Origin: an uncultured Clostridia bacterium
GTDB taxonomy: Bacteria; Bacillota; Clostridia; Christensenellales; Aristaeellaceae
Assembly (NCBI GenBank): GCA_945928315.1
Contig: CAMENN010000026.1
Coordinates: 1 to 32,111, forward strand
Direction: 5' to 3'
DNA length: 32,111 nt
Made by a program: the position numbers and the translations under genes. Position 1 is the first letter of the stretch. Every line of letters begins with the position of its first letter. Under the pieces are notes generated by a model, which ran no database searches, had not been told where the DNA came from, and saw nothing but the letters and a program-made list of their open reading frames with translations. This document shows, in pieces, positions 7,686-15,388 of the stretch.

Positions 7686-8428
7686 TGGGCGTTTCGGGAA
7701 GGTGCGCCGTGGTGACCGGCGGAAGCCGTGGCATCGGCCGGGCGATCTGCCTGGAGCTGGCGGCGCAGGGCGCGAACATTGTGTTCTGCTACGCGGGCAG
7801 CGAGGAGAAGGCGCGCGAGACCGCGCTCGCCTGCGAGCAGCTGGGCGTGCGCGCGCTGGCCGTGCGCTGCGACGTCAGGGACGCGCAGGATGTGCAGGCG
7901 ATGATCGGCGCGGCACAGGAAGCGCTGGGGCGCATTGACATCCTGGTCAACAACGCCGGCGTGACACGGGATGCGCTCCTGCTTACGATGAAGGAGGAGG
8001 ACTTCGACGCCGTGCTGGATACGAACCTCAAGGGGACGTATCTGTGCATTCGCGCTGTCGTGCGCGCGATGATGAAGCAGCGCTATGGCCGGATTGTGAA
8101 TCTCAGCTCCGTGGTCGGCCTACGCGGCAATGCCGGTCAGGTCAACTATGCCGCGAGCAAGGCGGGCGTGATCGGCCTGACGAAGTCCGCCGCACGGGAG
8201 CTGGCTGCGCGCGGCATCACGGTGAACGCCGTCGCGCCGGGCTTTATCGACACGGACATGACGGCGGCCATGCCGGAGGCTGCGCGCACGGCGGCAGTCG
8301 CCTCGATTCCGGCGGGACGAATGGGCGATGCACGCGACGTGGCCCGTGCTGTGGCGTTTCTGGCGTCCGACGAGGCGGGCTACATCACCGGACAGGTGCT
8401 GGCCGTGGACGGCGGCATGTCGATGTGA
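7685..8428 (+). CDS. fabG: 3-oxoacyl-ACP reductase
   Basis: A 247-residue short-chain dehydrogenase/reductase that reduces 3-ketoacyl-ACP with NADPH. The cofactor loop TGGSRGIG (11-18), NNAG (89-92) and the catalytic set Asn114, Ser142, Tyr155 and Lys159 (YAASK) are all present, and the C-terminus ITGQVLAVDGGM is typical of FabG. It sits between fabD and fabF in the expected operon position, with GGGAGG upstream inside the end of fabD. Confidence 0.97.
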   Translation: MGVSGRCAVVTGGSRGIGRAICLELAAQGANIVFCYAGSEEKARETALACEQLGVRALAVRCDVRDAQDVQAMIGAAQEALGRIDILVNNAGVTRDALLLTMKEEDFDAVLDTNLKGTYLCIRAVVRAMMKQRYGRIVNLSSVVGLRGNAGQVNYAASKAGVIGLTKSAARELAARGITVNAVAPGFIDTDMTAAMPEAARTAAVASIPAGRMGDARDVARAVAFLASDEAGYITGQVLAVDGGMSM

Positions 8429-8439
8429 GGAGGATGAGG

Positions 8440-9678
8440 ATGAACGGACGACGGGTGGTCATCACGGGTCTGGGGGCGGTGACGCCGCTGGGGCTGACCA
8501 TGGAGGAGAGCTGGCAGGCCGTGCGCCGGGGCGAATGCGGCATCGGTCCGATCACGCAGTACGATGCGGCCGGGCAGAAGGTGAAGCTGGCTGCCGAGGT
8601 CAGGGGGTTTGATCCGGAGCGGTACATGAGCCGCATGGACGCCCGGCACATGGGACGGTTCACGCAGTTCGCGCTGGCGGCTGCCAGGCAGGCACTTGAC
8701 GATGCGCAGATGACGGCGTTTGACCCCGACCGCTGCGGCGTGACCGTGTCCAGCGGCATCGGCGGTCAGATCATCACGGAGAGTGAGCATCAGCGCGGCA
8801 TGGAGCGCGGCTTTGACAGGGTTTCTCCGTTCTATATTCCCACGGCGATCAGCAACATGGCCGCGGGCCAGGTGGCGATTGCTGCGGGCTTCCGCGGGAT
8901 GTGTACCTGCCCGGTGACGGCCTGTGCGGGCGGCAGCAACGCCGTGGGCGACGCCTTCCACTCCATCCGGGACGGCTATGCCGACGCGATGCTCTGCGGC
9001 GGCACGGAGGCGAGCATCACGCCGCTGGCCATCGGCGGCTTCACCTCGATGAAGGCGCTGACGCAGGCGACCGATCCGCAGCGCGCCAGCATTCCGTTTG
9101 ATGCGGATCGCAGCGGCTTCGTGATGGGCGAGGGCGCGTGCGTGCTGCTGCTGGAGGAGCTGGAGCACGCGCAGGCGCGCGGTGCGCGCATCGTCGCGGA
9201 GATCGTTGGCTATGGCGCGACCTGCGACGCCTATCACATGACGGCGCCCGCGCCGGACGGTGCGGGTGCGGCGCGCGCGATGGCGATGGCGCTCGCGGAC
9301 GGCGGCGTGCGCGCAGAGGAGATCGGATACGTCAATGCGCACGGCACGTCGACACAGCTTAACGACGCCTGCGAGACGGCGGCGGTGAAAAAGGCATTCG
9401 GCGCGCATGCAGGCAGGCTGATGGTCAGCTCCACCAAGTCGATGACCGGCCATATGCTGGGCGCGGCGGGCGCAGTGGAAGCGGCGTATACCGCGCTGGC
9501 ACTCCGGGACGGGTTCATCCCAGCGACGATCAACTACAGGACGCCCGATCCGGCCTGCGATCTTGACGTGGTGGCGAACACGGGCCGGAGGGTGCAAATC
9601 GGGGCGGCGATGAGCAATTCGCTCGGCTTCGGCGGGCACAACGTGAGCCTCGTCCTGAAAAGATGGGAGGATGCATGA
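8440..9678 (+). CDS. fabF: Beta-ketoacyl-ACP synthase II
   Basis: A 412-residue elongating condensing enzyme. The Cys-His-His triad is Cys162 (TACAGGSNA), His301 (NAHGTSTQLND) and His338 (KSMTGHMLGAAG, with Lys333). The first motif has AGGS where many FabF proteins have ATGT. Start choice: AGGAGG at 8428-8433 touches an ATG at 8434 but stands 6 bases before the ATG at 8440, which gives MNGRRVVITGLG. The frame is also open far upstream through fabG, but only as a chance open frame. The operon carries no second synthase or FabM isomerase, so how unsaturated chains are made is not shown here. Confidence 0.96.
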   Translation: MNGRRVVITGLGAVTPLGLTMEESWQAVRRGECGIGPITQYDAAGQKVKLAAEVRGFDPERYMSRMDARHMGRFTQFALAAARQALDDAQMTAFDPDRCGVTVSSGIGGQIITESEHQRGMERGFDRVSPFYIPTAISNMAAGQVAIAAGFRGMCTCPVTACAGGSNAVGDAFHSIRDGYADAMLCGGTEASITPLAIGGFTSMKALTQATDPQRASIPFDADRSGFVMGEGACVLLLEELEHAQARGARIVAEIVGYGATCDAYHMTAPAPDGAGAARAMAMALADGGVRAEEIGYVNAHGTSTQLNDACETAAVKKAFGAHAGRLMVSSTKSMTGHMLGAAGAVEAAYTALALRDGFIPATINYRTPDPACDLDVVANTGRRVQIGAAMSNSLGFGGHNVSLVLKRWEDA

Positions 9679-10115
9679 TGGAGCTCAGTTCCAATCAGAT
9701 CGCGGAGATTCTCCCGCACCGCTATCCCTTTGCGCTGGTGGACAGGATCACCGACTTTGAGAGCGGCAAGTGGGCGCGGGGCATCAAGTGCGTGAGCGTG
9801 AATGAGCCGTTCTTCTGCGGGCACTTTCCGCAGGAGCATGTGATGCCGGGCGTGCTGATACTGGAAGCGCTGGCCCAGGTGGGCGCGGTCACGCTGCTCT
9901 CCGAGCCGGAAAACCGGGGGAAGATCGTGCTCTTCGGCGGCGTCAGGAACGCACGCTTCAGGCGAAAGGTGACGCCCGGCGACGTGCTGAGCCTGGAATG
10001 CACGCTGACGCAGCGCCGCGGTCCTGTGGGCATCGGCACCTGCATCGCGAATGTGGGCGAGGAGACAGCCTGCACGGCGGAGCTTGTTTTCGCCATCGAG
10101 CAGGAAGAGCATTGA
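9678..10115 (+). CDS. fabZ: 3-hydroxyacyl-ACP dehydratase
   Basis: A 145-residue hot-dog-fold dehydratase that removes water from 3-hydroxyacyl-ACP. The N-terminal LPHRYPFALVDRI and the catalytic CGHFPQEHVMPGVLILEAL region, with His49 and Glu63, are intact. Two adjacent ATG codons (9675, 9678) are possible. GGGAGG at 9665-9670 gives spacing 4 for the first and 7 for the second, so I prefer 9678. Either start overlaps the fabF stop. The last gene of the enzyme set; the next promoter's -35 overlaps its stop codon. Confidence 0.96.
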   Translation: MELSSNQIAEILPHRYPFALVDRITDFESGKWARGIKCVSVNEPFFCGHFPQEHVMPGVLILEALAQVGAVTLLSEPENRGKIVLFGGVRNARFRRKVTPGDVLSLECTLTQRRGPVGIGTCIANVGEETACTAELVFAIEQEEH

Positions 10116-10140
10116 TTGTTGCCTGCAAAGCTGGTATACT
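10112..10140 (+). promoter_or_regulatory. Internal promoter ahead of the MarR-family regulator
   Basis: TTGATT (10112-10117) and TATACT (10135-10140) are 17 bases apart, and TGG directly before the -10 makes it an extended -10. The -35 overlaps the fabZ stop codon. The expected start site near 10147 falls just after GGAGGA (10141-10146). The regulator can therefore be made from this promoter as well as by read-through from the fab operon. No copy of the 1022-1063 palindrome is visible here. Confidence 0.7.
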
Positions 10141-10151
10141 GGAGGAAAATC

Positions 10152-10181
10152 TTGAACAAAGCGGGCGACGAGCATGCTTAA
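10152..10181 (+). other. Possible 9-codon leader ORF overlapping the regulator start
   Basis: A TTG codon at 10152 stands 5 bases after a strong SD (GGAGGA, 10141-10146) and opens a frame of nine codons, ending at TAA 10179-10181. It overlaps the ATG of the MarR-family gene (10174) in another frame. The real gene has no convincing SD of its own, so coupling or reinitiation is possible. On transcripts from the internal promoter the SD would be lost or at the very 5' end. Coding status is unproven. Confidence 0.3.
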
Positions 10182-10629
10182 AGACGCGTTTTTCACGGTG
10201 TATACGAAATTCAAGCTCCACTTCTATAAAGAAATCTTTCAGCGCTTCCAGAGCCGCGAGGCGAGCCTGACGACGGTGGAAACCTTCTGCATGGAGACGA
10301 TCATGGCGCTGGGGCATCCGACGGTCAACGAGTTTGCCAGCTTCATGTGCATCTCCTCGCCGAATGCCGCCTACAAGGTGGGCAGTCTCATCAAGAAGGG
10401 CTATGTGCGCAAGGTGCAGTCCGAAACGGACAGGCGCGAATACCACCTCGAGGTGACGCAGAAGTACATCGACTACTACAACATCAGTGCGTCGTACATG
10501 GTCGAGGTGATGGACCGCATTTCCCGGCGCTTCAGCCGGGAGGACTGCCAGAAGCTCGAGGAGATGCTGCGCATCATCAGCCGCGAGCTGATGCCTGAAA
10601 TCGACATCCCGGATGTAGAGGGGGCGTAA
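10174..10629 (+). CDS. MarR-family transcriptional regulator, FabT-like candidate
   Basis: A 151-residue MarR-type winged-helix protein. The helix-turn-helix lies around residues 48-75 (PTVNEFASFMCISSPNAAYKV), followed by the wing with the LIKKGYVRKVQSETDRRE pattern that is diagnostic of the family, and C-terminal dimerisation helices. Its place directly after fabZ parallels the FabT regulators that repress fab operons of Firmicutes in response to long-chain acyl-ACP, so repression of the operon through the 1022-1063 palindrome is the natural hypothesis. The usual FabT location is at the front of the cluster; here it is last. The ATG at 10174 is the only usable start after an in-frame stop at 10153, but it lacks a clear SD. 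Confidence 0.85.
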   Translation: MLKDAFFTVYTKFKLHFYKEIFQRFQSREASLTTVETFCMETIMALGHPTVNEFASFMCISSPNAAYKVGSLIKKGYVRKVQSETDRREYHLEVTQKYIDYYNISASYMVEVMDRISRRFSREDCQKLEEMLRIISRELMPEIDIPDVEGA

Positions 10630-10638
10630 GCGTCCCGC

Positions 10639-10669
10639 ACGGTCTGCCCTGCAGGCCGTTTTTCTTTTT
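10639..10669 (+). terminator. Intrinsic terminator of the fatty acid operon
   Basis: ACGGTCTGC (10639-10647) pairs with GCAGGCCGT (10651-10659), nine pairs with one U-G, around a 3-base loop. The run TTTTTCTTTTT follows. It lies 10 bases after the regulator stop and is a strong rho-independent terminator. Confidence 0.9.
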
Positions 10670-10748
10670 GTGAAGCGGAGGAAAGCCTGTCCGCCCGTGC
10701 AAAATCCGCGCGGGGGAAAACCTGTCTCTATGCAATCCGCGCCGAGTA

Positions 10749-10757
10749 TGGTATAAT
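10749..10757 (+). promoter_or_regulatory. Extended -10 promoter of the glycosyltransferase gene
   Basis: TGG-TATAAT (10749-10757) is a consensus extended -10 box. No good -35 is visible 16-18 bases upstream. The predicted start near 10764 leaves a leader of about 44 bases before the ATG at 10808, where ACAGGAGCG supplies the SD. Confidence 0.65.
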
Positions 10758-10807
10758 GTCCGTAAACGAAGGACCATGCCCCAATACGGTACAGGAGCGA
10801 AAGCGTT

Positions 10808-11791
10808 ATGAAGGATAAAATCGCCGTTTTGATTCCCTGCTACAACGAAGGCAAGACCATAGAGAAGGTCGTGCGCGATTTCAAACGCGCGCTGCCGGAG
10901 GCGACGATCTACGTCTATGACAACAACTCCACGGACGACACCGCGGAGCTTGCGCGGCGGGCCGGCGCCGTCGTGCGGCAGGAGCGGATGCAGGGCAAGG
11001 GCAGCGTCATCCGGCGCATGTTCCGGGAGATCGACGCGGACTGCTATGTGATGACCGACGGCGACGACACCTATCCCGCCGAGTGCGCGCCGGAGATGGT
11101 GCGCCTGGTGCTCACGGAGCAGGCTGACATGGTCGTCGGCGACCGCCTGTCGAGCACCTATTTCACCGAGAACAAGCGGCCCTTCCACAACTTCGGCAAC
11201 GAGCTGGTGCGCAGAAGCATCAACCGGCTCTTCGGCAGCGACATCAAGGACATCATGACCGGCTACCGCGCGTTCAGCTACGCCTTCGTCAAGACGTATC
11301 CGGTGCTCGCCAAGGGCTTTGAGATCGAGACGGACATGACCATCCACGCCATCACGCGCAACATGCTCGTGCGCAACGTGGTCGTTGATTACCGCGACCG
11401 GCCCTCCGGCAGCGTCTCCAAGCTCAACACCTACAAGGACGGCGCCAAGGTGCTCCTGACCATCGCCCGGATGTACCGCAACTACAAGCCGTTTGCGTTC
11501 TTCGGGCTGCTGTCGCTGCTGCTGCTGATCGTCTCGCTGCTGTTCTTCATCCCGGTGCTCATGGAGTACTTCGCCACGGGCCTGGTGCCGCGCTTCCCGA
11601 CGCTCATCGTCTGCATGTTCGGCCTGATGGCCTCGCTGCAGCTGTTCGTGGCGGGACTCATCCTCTCCACGCTTCAGGAGCGCGACAAGCGGCGCTTTGA
11701 ATTCCAGCTTCAGCAGGTCAGCGATCAGTACAGGCATCTGTGCGCGCAGGATGGTGAGAACAAGGACGGGAGGCTCTCGTCCGCATCGTAA
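10808..11791 (+). CDS. Family 2 glycosyltransferase, membrane-anchored (polyprenyl-phosphate type)
   Basis: A 327-residue GT-A glycosyltransferase. The N-terminal VLIPCYNEGKTIEKVV binds the nucleotide sugar, and TDGDDTYPA (83-91) carries the metal-binding Asp residues. The catalytic part, up to about residue 225, resembles dolichyl-phosphate mannosyltransferase/undecaprenyl-phosphate sugar transferases (GtrB, DPM1). Two hydrophobic segments, about 229-250 and 264-289, anchor it, and a charged tail of about 35 residues follows. Likely role: transfer of a sugar to undecaprenyl phosphate at the inner face of the membrane for envelope glycan synthesis. The sugar and acceptor are inferred, and no partner flippase lies nearby. 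It probably shares a transcript with the next gene, 57 bases away, with no terminator between. Confidence 0.85.
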   Translation: MKDKIAVLIPCYNEGKTIEKVVRDFKRALPEATIYVYDNNSTDDTAELARRAGAVVRQERMQGKGSVIRRMFREIDADCYVMTDGDDTYPAECAPEMVRLVLTEQADMVVGDRLSSTYFTENKRPFHNFGNELVRRSINRLFGSDIKDIMTGYRAFSYAFVKTYPVLAKGFEIETDMTIHAITRNMLVRNVVVDYRDRPSGSVSKLNTYKDGAKVLLTIARMYRNYKPFAFFGLLSLLLLIVSLLFFIPVLMEYFATGLVPRFPTLIVCMFGLMASLQLFVAGLILSTLQERDKRRFEFQLQQVSDQYRHLCAQDGENKDGRLSSAS

Positions 11792-11848
11792 CAGCATACA
11801 GGGCGGGGGCAGATGCTGGGCGTCTGCCCTCTGCCTGACGGAGGACGA

Positions 11849-12832
11849 ATGGACAAGGAGACCATCGCGCACATGGCGCGCAGCTGCGGCTTTGCGAAGC
11901 TGGGCGTCTGCGGCGTCGGCGAGTTTTCGGACGCGCGCGCCCGCGTCGGTGCACAGCCGCCGCTTTCCGAGCGACGGCAGCTCCGGTTTGATCCCGGACA
12001 GGAGTGCCCCTGGGCGACGGCGCTGCTCGTGCTGCTCTGGCCCTACGCGCCTGCGCCGCTGCCGCAGGGGAACGGCGTGTTCATCGACAGCTACTATGCA
12101 GCCTCCAATGCCGCGTACCACGCGGCGCGCAGGCTGGAGGACATGCTGCGCGATACGGGCTGCCGCGCGCAGGCGAACGTCGCCTTCCCGGCGAAGGAGG
12201 CGGCTGTGCGCGCAGGACTGGGCGCCATCGGGCGCAGCAGTCTGCTTATCACGCCGGAGTACGGCACGCGCGTGGTCATCATCCTGGTGGCGACGGACGC
12301 GCTTGACGGCGGGCAAACCCAGCCGGTTCGGGCGACGGGATGCCTGAACTGCGGGCGCTGCGCAAAGGCCTGTCCGACGGGCGCGATCGGCGCGGACGGA
12401 ATGACCCATCCGGAAAGGTGCCTGCGCAACTTCATGATGGAGGGCATCGTCGTGCCGGAGGAGACGCGGCCGCTGATGGGCATGAAGCTGCTCGGCTGCG
12501 ACAATTGCCAGCGCGCCTGTCCGATGCAGACGCTGCCGGAGGCGGCGCAGCCTGTGCCGCTCGCGCTCGACGAGCTGGTGACGGCGGACAATGCGGCGTT
12601 TTCCGGCGTCGTCGGCCGACTGTCTTCGCAGATCGGCAAAAACGTGGCGCGGCCACAGCGCGTTCGGGCGCAGGCTGCGCTTTTGTGCGGCAACCGGGGC
12701 CGGGCGGAGGATCTGCCGGTGCTCATGCGCTGGGCGCAGTCGGATGCGTCGGCAGTGCGCGAGCACGCGCGCTGGGCCATGGCGCGGATTCGGGCGCGGT
12801 CGGGGCTTGACCCGGACGGCGAAAAGCGATAA
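11849..12832 (+). CDS. QueG-like double [4Fe-4S] cluster protein (epoxyqueuosine reductase family)
   Basis: A 327-residue protein of the QueG/DUF1730 family. Seen: the core AVRAGLGAIGRSSLLITPEYGTRV; a ferredoxin-like pair of clusters, Cys165-x2-Cys168-x2-Cys171-x3-Cys175 and Cys217-x2-Cys220-x3-Cys224; and a C-terminal HEAT-like helical stretch (about 275-320). QueG reduces epoxyqueuosine in tRNA to queuosine with a cobalamin cofactor. The catalytic Asp found in the VDSAP-type segment of QueG appears to be Val111 here (NVAFPAKE), so this may be a paralogue with another reductive role. No queA or tgt is nearby. The ATG at 11849 follows GGAGG by 4 bases and is preferred over 11813, which lies in a GGGCAGA/TCTGCCC hairpin. 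Confidence 0.75.
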   Translation: MDKETIAHMARSCGFAKLGVCGVGEFSDARARVGAQPPLSERRQLRFDPGQECPWATALLVLLWPYAPAPLPQGNGVFIDSYYAASNAAYHAARRLEDMLRDTGCRAQANVAFPAKEAAVRAGLGAIGRSSLLITPEYGTRVVIILVATDALDGGQTQPVRATGCLNCGRCAKACPTGAIGADGMTHPERCLRNFMMEGIVVPEETRPLMGMKLLGCDNCQRACPMQTLPEAAQPVPLALDELVTADNAAFSGVVGRLSSQIGKNVARPQRVRAQAALLCGNRGRAEDLPVLMRWAQSDASAVREHARWAMARIRARSGLDPDGEKR

Positions 12833-12835
12833 AAT
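12807..12835 (+). promoter_or_regulatory. Promoter of the radical SAM-rng-miaB-mutSL-miaA operon
   Basis: TTGACC (12807-12812) and TAAAAT (12830-12835) are 17 bases apart. The -10 overlaps the stop codon of the QueG-like gene. Transcription from about 12842 gives a leader of some 25 bases before the TTG start at 12867. Without it the downstream genes would depend on read-through. Confidence 0.7.
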
Positions 12836-12866
12836 GAACAGGATTGTATCATAGGGAGGAAAGGCT

Positions 12867-14708
12867 TTGCTGAAGGAAAAGATCGACGGCCTGCTCGACC
12901 GCGTGCAAAAGCCCGCGCGCTACATGGGCGGCGAAATGAACTGTGTGCTCAAGGACCCGGACAGCGTGGCGATCCGCTATGTGTTCGCGTTCCCGGATGT
13001 GTACGAGGTGGGCATGTCGCACCTGGGCTCCCGCATCTTGTACGACATCATCAACAAACGGGAGGACGCGCTGTGCGAGCGCGTCTTCATGCCGTGGGTG
13101 GACATGGCCGATCTGATGCGCTCGGAGGATGTGCCGCTGTTCTCGCTGGAGACGCGCACGCCGGTGGGCGACTTTGACATGCTGGGCATCACGCTTCAGT
13201 ATGAGATGAGCTATACGAACATTCTGGAAATCCTCAACCTGGCCCGCATCCCGATGCACAGCGAGGACAGGACGTGGGATCACCCGATCGTCATTGCGGG
13301 CGGCCCCTGCGCGTTCAACCCGGAGCCGCTGCACCACTTCATCGACGCGTTCTCCATCGGCGACGGCGAGATCAGCACGCTGGAGACGATCGATGTCGTC
13401 AAGGCCTGCAAGGCGGAGGGCGTCTCCCGTCAGGAATGCTTGCGCAGGCTCTCCAAGCTGCGCGGCGTCTATGTGCCCAGCCTATACGAGGCAACGTATC
13501 ATGAGGACGGTACGCTGGCCTCTTTCGAGCCGACGGAGGAGGGCGTGCCGCGCACCGTCGTCAAGAACATGGTCGCCGATCTTGACAAGGCCGAGTATCC
13601 GGAAAGCATCATCGTGCCGTTCATGGAAATCGTGCACGACCGCATCAACATCGAGGTGCTGCGCGGCTGCACGCGCGGCTGCCGCTTCTGCCAGGCGGGC
13701 ATGATCTACCGGCCCGTGCGCGAGCGCAGCGTCGAGCACCTGCTCGATCTGGCGCAGAAGCTCGTCGATGAGACGGGCTACGAGGAGATTACGCTGTCCT
13801 CGCTCTCCACGGGCGATTACACCTGCCTGCCGCAGCTGGCGCATGAGCTGATGGAAAAGTTCGCGGAAAAGCGCATCGCGCTCTCGCTGCCGAGCCTTCG
13901 TCTGGACAGCCAGCTCAAGGAGACGCTCGAGGAGACGCAGAAGGTGCGCAAGACCAGCCTCACCTACGCAATGGAGGCGGGCACGCAGCGCCTGCGCGAC
14001 GTCATCAACAAGGGCATCACCGAGGAGGACCTCATCAGCTCGGTCACCGACGCGTTCGCGGGCGGCTGGAGCAGCGTGAAGCTCTACTTCATGTTCGGCC
14101 TGCCGACGGAGACGACGGAGGACCTCGACGGCATCGCCGATCTGGCCGGCAAGGTCGTGCGCCAGTACTTCGCTACGCCGAAGAACCTGCGCGCGAAGGG
14201 GCTGCGCGTCAATTGCAGCGCGTCCTGCTTCGTGCCCAAGCCGTTCACGCCGTTCCAGTGGGAGCCGCAGGACACCATCGAGCAGTTCACCGAGAAGCAG
14301 AAGCACCTGTGCCAGATCATGCGCATCAAGGGCGTCGAGTTCAACTGGCACGAGCCGCACGTCTCGTTCCTGGAGGCGTGCTTTGCCCGCGGAGACCGCA
14401 AGATGGCCGATGTGCTGGAGGCCGCCTGGCGGCTTGGCTGCCGGTTTGACGGCTGGTCCGACCAGTTCAGCTTTGAAAAATGGATGCAGGCGTTTGAGCA
14501 GTGCGGTGTCGATCCGGCATTCTACGCGAACCGCCGCCGCGAAAAGGACGAACTGCTGCCCTGGGCGTTCATCGACGCGGGCGTGACGCAGGCGTACCTC
14601 TGGCGCGAGCGCGAGCGGGCGATGCAGGCGCAGGTCACGCCGGACTGCCGCAAGGGCTGTCAGGGCTGCGGCCTCAAGCGATTTGAAGGAGCGTGCGAAG
14701 GACGATGA
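12867..14708 (+). CDS. TIGR03960-type B12-binding-domain radical SAM protein
   Basis: A 613-residue radical SAM protein of the TIGR03960 type. The N-terminal about 200 residues form the cobalamin-binding-like fold, with FPDVYEVGMSHLG near residue 32. The SAM-cluster motif CTRGCRFCQAG places the cysteines at 268, 272 and 275. The extreme C-terminus has a Cys pattern, CRKGCQGCG, that may hold another cluster. The reaction is unknown in the family; it is nearly always followed by the DUF2344 protein, as here, which points to a joint function. The start is TTG at 12867, with GGGAGG seven bases upstream. The stop overlaps the next start as ATGA. Confidence 0.9.
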   Translation: MLKEKIDGLLDRVQKPARYMGGEMNCVLKDPDSVAIRYVFAFPDVYEVGMSHLGSRILYDIINKREDALCERVFMPWVDMADLMRSEDVPLFSLETRTPVGDFDMLGITLQYEMSYTNILEILNLARIPMHSEDRTWDHPIVIAGGPCAFNPEPLHHFIDAFSIGDGEISTLETIDVVKACKAEGVSRQECLRRLSKLRGVYVPSLYEATYHEDGTLASFEPTEEGVPRTVVKNMVADLDKAEYPESIIVPFMEIVHDRINIEVLRGCTRGCRFCQAGMIYRPVRERSVEHLLDLAQKLVDETGYEEITLSSLSTGDYTCLPQLAHELMEKFAEKRIALSLPSLRLDSQLKETLEETQKVRKTSLTYAMEAGTQRLRDVINKGITEEDLISSVTDAFAGGWSSVKLYFMFGLPTETTEDLDGIADLAGKVVRQYFATPKNLRAKGLRVNCSASCFVPKPFTPFQWEPQDTIEQFTEKQKHLCQIMRIKGVEFNWHEPHVSFLEACFARGDRKMADVLEAAWRLGCRFDGWSDQFSFEKWMQAFEQCGVDPAFYANRRREKDELLPWAFIDAGVTQAYLWRERERAMQAQVTPDCRKGCQGCGLKRFEGACEGR

Positions 14709-15388
14709 GGATGATTCTGCAGTTTCAAAAGGGCGACATCGTCCGCCATCTGGGCCTGCTCGATTTGCAGCGCACCATGCAGCGCGCACTGCGGCGCAGC
14801 GGTCTGCCCATTGCTTATTCAAAGGGCTTCAGCCCGCACATCGTGATGTCGTTCGCCTCTGCGCTGTCCTCGGGCATCCCGGGCGACGCAGAGCTGCTGG
14901 ATGTGGGCCTCACGGACGAGACGACCGAGGAGGCGTGCCTGACGGCGATGAACCGCGTGCTGCCGCCGTCGCTCGCCGTCTCGCGCGTGCGGCTCGTCGA
15001 TGACCGCTATCCCAAGCTCGGCGCGGCCCTCCAGCAGGCGCAGTACCGCATCACGCTGCGCGGCGGCGGCACGAAAGCGGTCGCCGGCGCGATCGACGGC
15101 TTCCTCGCGCAGCAGGAGATCATGGCACTGCGCAAGACGAAGAAGTCGGAGACGATGGTCAACATCCGCCTGATGATCCATGAGCTGACCGCAGCATACG
15201 ACGAGACGCAGGACTGTGCTGTCCTGACCGCTCGCGTCTCCTTTGTGGAGGCGGCGACGCTCAAGCCGGAGCTTTTGATGGAGTCGCTCTGCGCGTTTGC
15301 AGGCGCGCAGCCGGAGCGCTGTGAGATCCGGCGGACGGCGCTTCTTGGCCTGGTGGACGGAAAGCCCGTACCGCTGATTGACCTGTAA
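14705..15388 (+). CDS. DUF2344 / TIGR03936 radical SAM-linked protein
   Basis: A 227-residue protein of the TIGR03936 (DUF2344) family, always linked to the preceding type of radical SAM gene and in some species fused to it. The N-terminal signature is visible: HLGLLDLQRTMQRALRRSGLPIAYSKGFSPH. The function is unknown; a substrate-binding or RNA-related role is guesswork. The ATG at 14705 overlaps the upstream stop; a second ATG at 14711 has better SD spacing (GAAGGA at 14697-14702) and cannot be excluded. It shares its last base with the next start (TAATG). Confidence 0.9.
   Translation: MRMILQFQKGDIVRHLGLLDLQRTMQRALRRSGLPIAYSKGFSPHIVMSFASALSSGIPGDAELLDVGLTDETTEEACLTAMNRVLPPSLAVSRVRLVDDRYPKLGAALQQAQYRITLRGGGTKAVAGAIDGFLAQQEIMALRKTKKSETMVNIRLMIHELTAAYDETQDCAVLTARVSFVEAATLKPELLMESLCAFAGAQPERCEIRRTALLGLVDGKPVPLIDL

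Noticed and set aside
8044-8439. Upstream extension of the fabF frame through fabG
   Set aside because: The extension lies inside fabG in another frame and encodes nothing KAS-like; the SD and family length fix the start at 8440.
11807-11829. Terminator between the glycosyltransferase and the QueG-like gene
   Set aside because: GGGCAGA/TCTGCCC can pair over a 9-base loop, but no T run follows, so I treat it as a leader hairpin at most.
10577-12766. A 729-residue minus-strand frame over the glycosyltransferase and QueG-like genes
   Set aside because: Same cause: it mirrors the codon bias of the plus-strand genes and has no domain, promoter or SD.
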